This document shows positions 63,478 to 64,000 of a stretch of DNA of 64,000 nucleotides, one piece after another. Each line of letters begins with the position of its first letter. Positions within the stretch are counted from its first letter, which is position 1. The position numbers were made by a program, and so were the translations under genes. The notes under the pieces are model-generated. The model did no database searches. It saw nothing but the letters and a program-made list of their open reading frames with translations, and was not told where the DNA came from. This stretch comes from an uncultured Lachnospiraceae bacterium (GTDB lineage Bacteria > Bacillota > Clostridia > Lachnospirales > Lachnospiraceae). The stretch lies in NCBI GenBank assembly GCA_947175035.1, contig CAMWLG010000006.1, positions 1 to 64,000 on the forward strand, in the 5' to 3' direction.

Positions 63478-64000
63478 ATGCTGATCAAGATCTGCGGGCT
63501 CACGGATGTGAGAGAGGCGGAATATTTGAACCGAAATCAAGTGGACTTTGCGGGATTTATCCTCTTTTACGAAAAGAGCAGGCGCAATATGACATTGGAG
63601 GGGAGCCGTCCGATTATGGAGGCGCTTTCACCCAGGATAAAAAAGGTGGCTGTGACGGTGTCGCCCACTTTGGAACAGGTGCGCCGGATAGAGGAGAGTG
63701 GTTTTGACTATATACAGATTCATGGGGAGCTTGCAAGGGAGGTGCTGTCAGAGGGCAGTATCCCTATACTGCGGGCTTTTAATATCCATGACATGGATCA
63801 ATATGCATATTATCAAAGCTCTCCTAGGATTGCGGGTTATGTGTTTGACGCCTATGAGCCGGGCAGCGGCAAGGCATTTGACTGGACATTACTTCGAGGG
63901 CTTCCGCGAGACGACAGGCTGTTCCTTTTGGCGGGTGGACTAAATGCGGAGAATGTGCAGAGGGCGATTCAGGCGGTGCAGCTCGACGGGGTGGACGTCT
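63478..64000 (+). CDS. trpF: Phosphoribosylanthranilate isomerase, 3' end cut by window
   Basis: About 174 residues are visible. It starts MLIKICGLTDVREAE, the TrpF signature with catalytic Cys in KICG; FAGFILFYEKSRR, YIQIHG and PGSGKAFDW (substrate phosphate region) and LAGGLNAENV follow in the normal order of the beta/alpha barrel, with the acid-base Asp in YVFDAY. It isomerises phosphoribosylanthranilate in tryptophan synthesis. GGGAGG lies 6 bp before ATG 63478. It stands 56 bp after purF, away from other visible trp genes. The C-terminus lies beyond 64,000. Confidence 0.92.
   Translation, partial: MLIKICGLTDVREAEYLNRNQVDFAGFILFYEKSRRNMTLEGSRPIMEALSPRIKKVAVTVSPTLEQVRRIEESGFDYIQIHGELAREVLSEGSIPILRAFNIHDMDQYAYYQSSPRIAGYVFDAYEPGSGKAFDWTLLRGLPRDDRLFLLAGGLNAENVQRAIQAVQLDGVDV

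Overview
The window looks like a chromosomal segment of a motile, Gram-positive Clostridia species, most likely a Lachnospiraceae member. This rests on vegetative sigma-A promoters (TTGACA / TATAAT), AGGAGG ribosome-binding sites with ATG, GTG and TTG starts, a CIRCE operator, a GlgC/GlgD pair, a dnaG-rpoD macromolecular-synthesis operon, a TAAA-N16-GCCGATAA sigma-28 promoter in front of a flagellar-cap-like gene, and several protein families known mainly from Lachnospiraceae. No prophage, CRISPR array or intact insertion sequence was found. Genus cannot be decided from the sequence.

Layout. 1-483 carries no convincing gene; it has many local hairpins and ends in an intrinsic terminator, so it is probably the 3' part of a large structured RNA. 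0.5-2.1 kb: a membrane-anchored NagZ-like glycosidase and tRNA-Gly on the minus strand. 2.2-11 kb: ABC exporter, beta-CASP nuclease, thyA-dfrA, a HEAT-repeat protein, and small uncharacterised proteins. 11-22 kb: ilvE, an SbcD/SbcC-like (YhaO/YhaN) pair with a PrsA-like lipoprotein foldase, htpG behind a CIRCE element, and glgC-glgD. 22-26.6 kb: MFS transporter, uxuB-type dehydrogenase, and the sigma-28 gene. 26.6-30 kb: a structured inverted repeat, tRNA-Leu, and a three-gene acyltransferase / zinc-ribbon membrane protein / esterase unit. 30-36.7 kb: dgt-dnaG-rpoD-trmK-nucleoside kinase. 36.7-39.7 kb: a GT39-like membrane protein, RNase P RNA with an expanded hairpin-rich insertion, and an anchored trypsin-like protease. 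39.8-44.5 kb: an Rpn-nuclease remnant, an SPFH / ribbon-helix-helix / DUF1648 unit behind a 19-bp palindrome, a ferredoxin-tailed aldo-keto reductase, and a DUF4261-like protein. 44.5-49 kb: a lantibiotic-immunity-type ABC transporter divergent from a two-component system. 49-52.5 kb: a SpoIID-like peptidoglycan-binding protein and a YtrA-type GntR/ABC operon. 52.5-59.5 kb: a four-gene operon of uncharacterised proteins (giant helical protein, actin/Hsp70-fold-like protein, small helical protein, coiled-coil membrane protein). 59.5-60.9 kb: a 140-bp inverted repeat and two AT-rich genes. 61-64 kb: purC, purF, and trpF running off the edge.

How genes may work together. thyA and dfrA form a thymidylate/folate pair. 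dgt, dnaG and rpoD couple dNTP control, priming and transcription. GlgC and GlgD feed glycogen synthesis. HtpG is probably HrcA-controlled. The strongest candidate for an undescribed system is the operon at 52,567-59,537: an ATPase-fold-like protein, a very large scaffold-like partner and a two-helix coiled-coil membrane protein are co-transcribed from one clear promoter. The ester/lipid-like trio at 27,058-29,996 and the SPFH-RHH unit are further candidates. All domain names come from reading the translated sequences; no database search was run.
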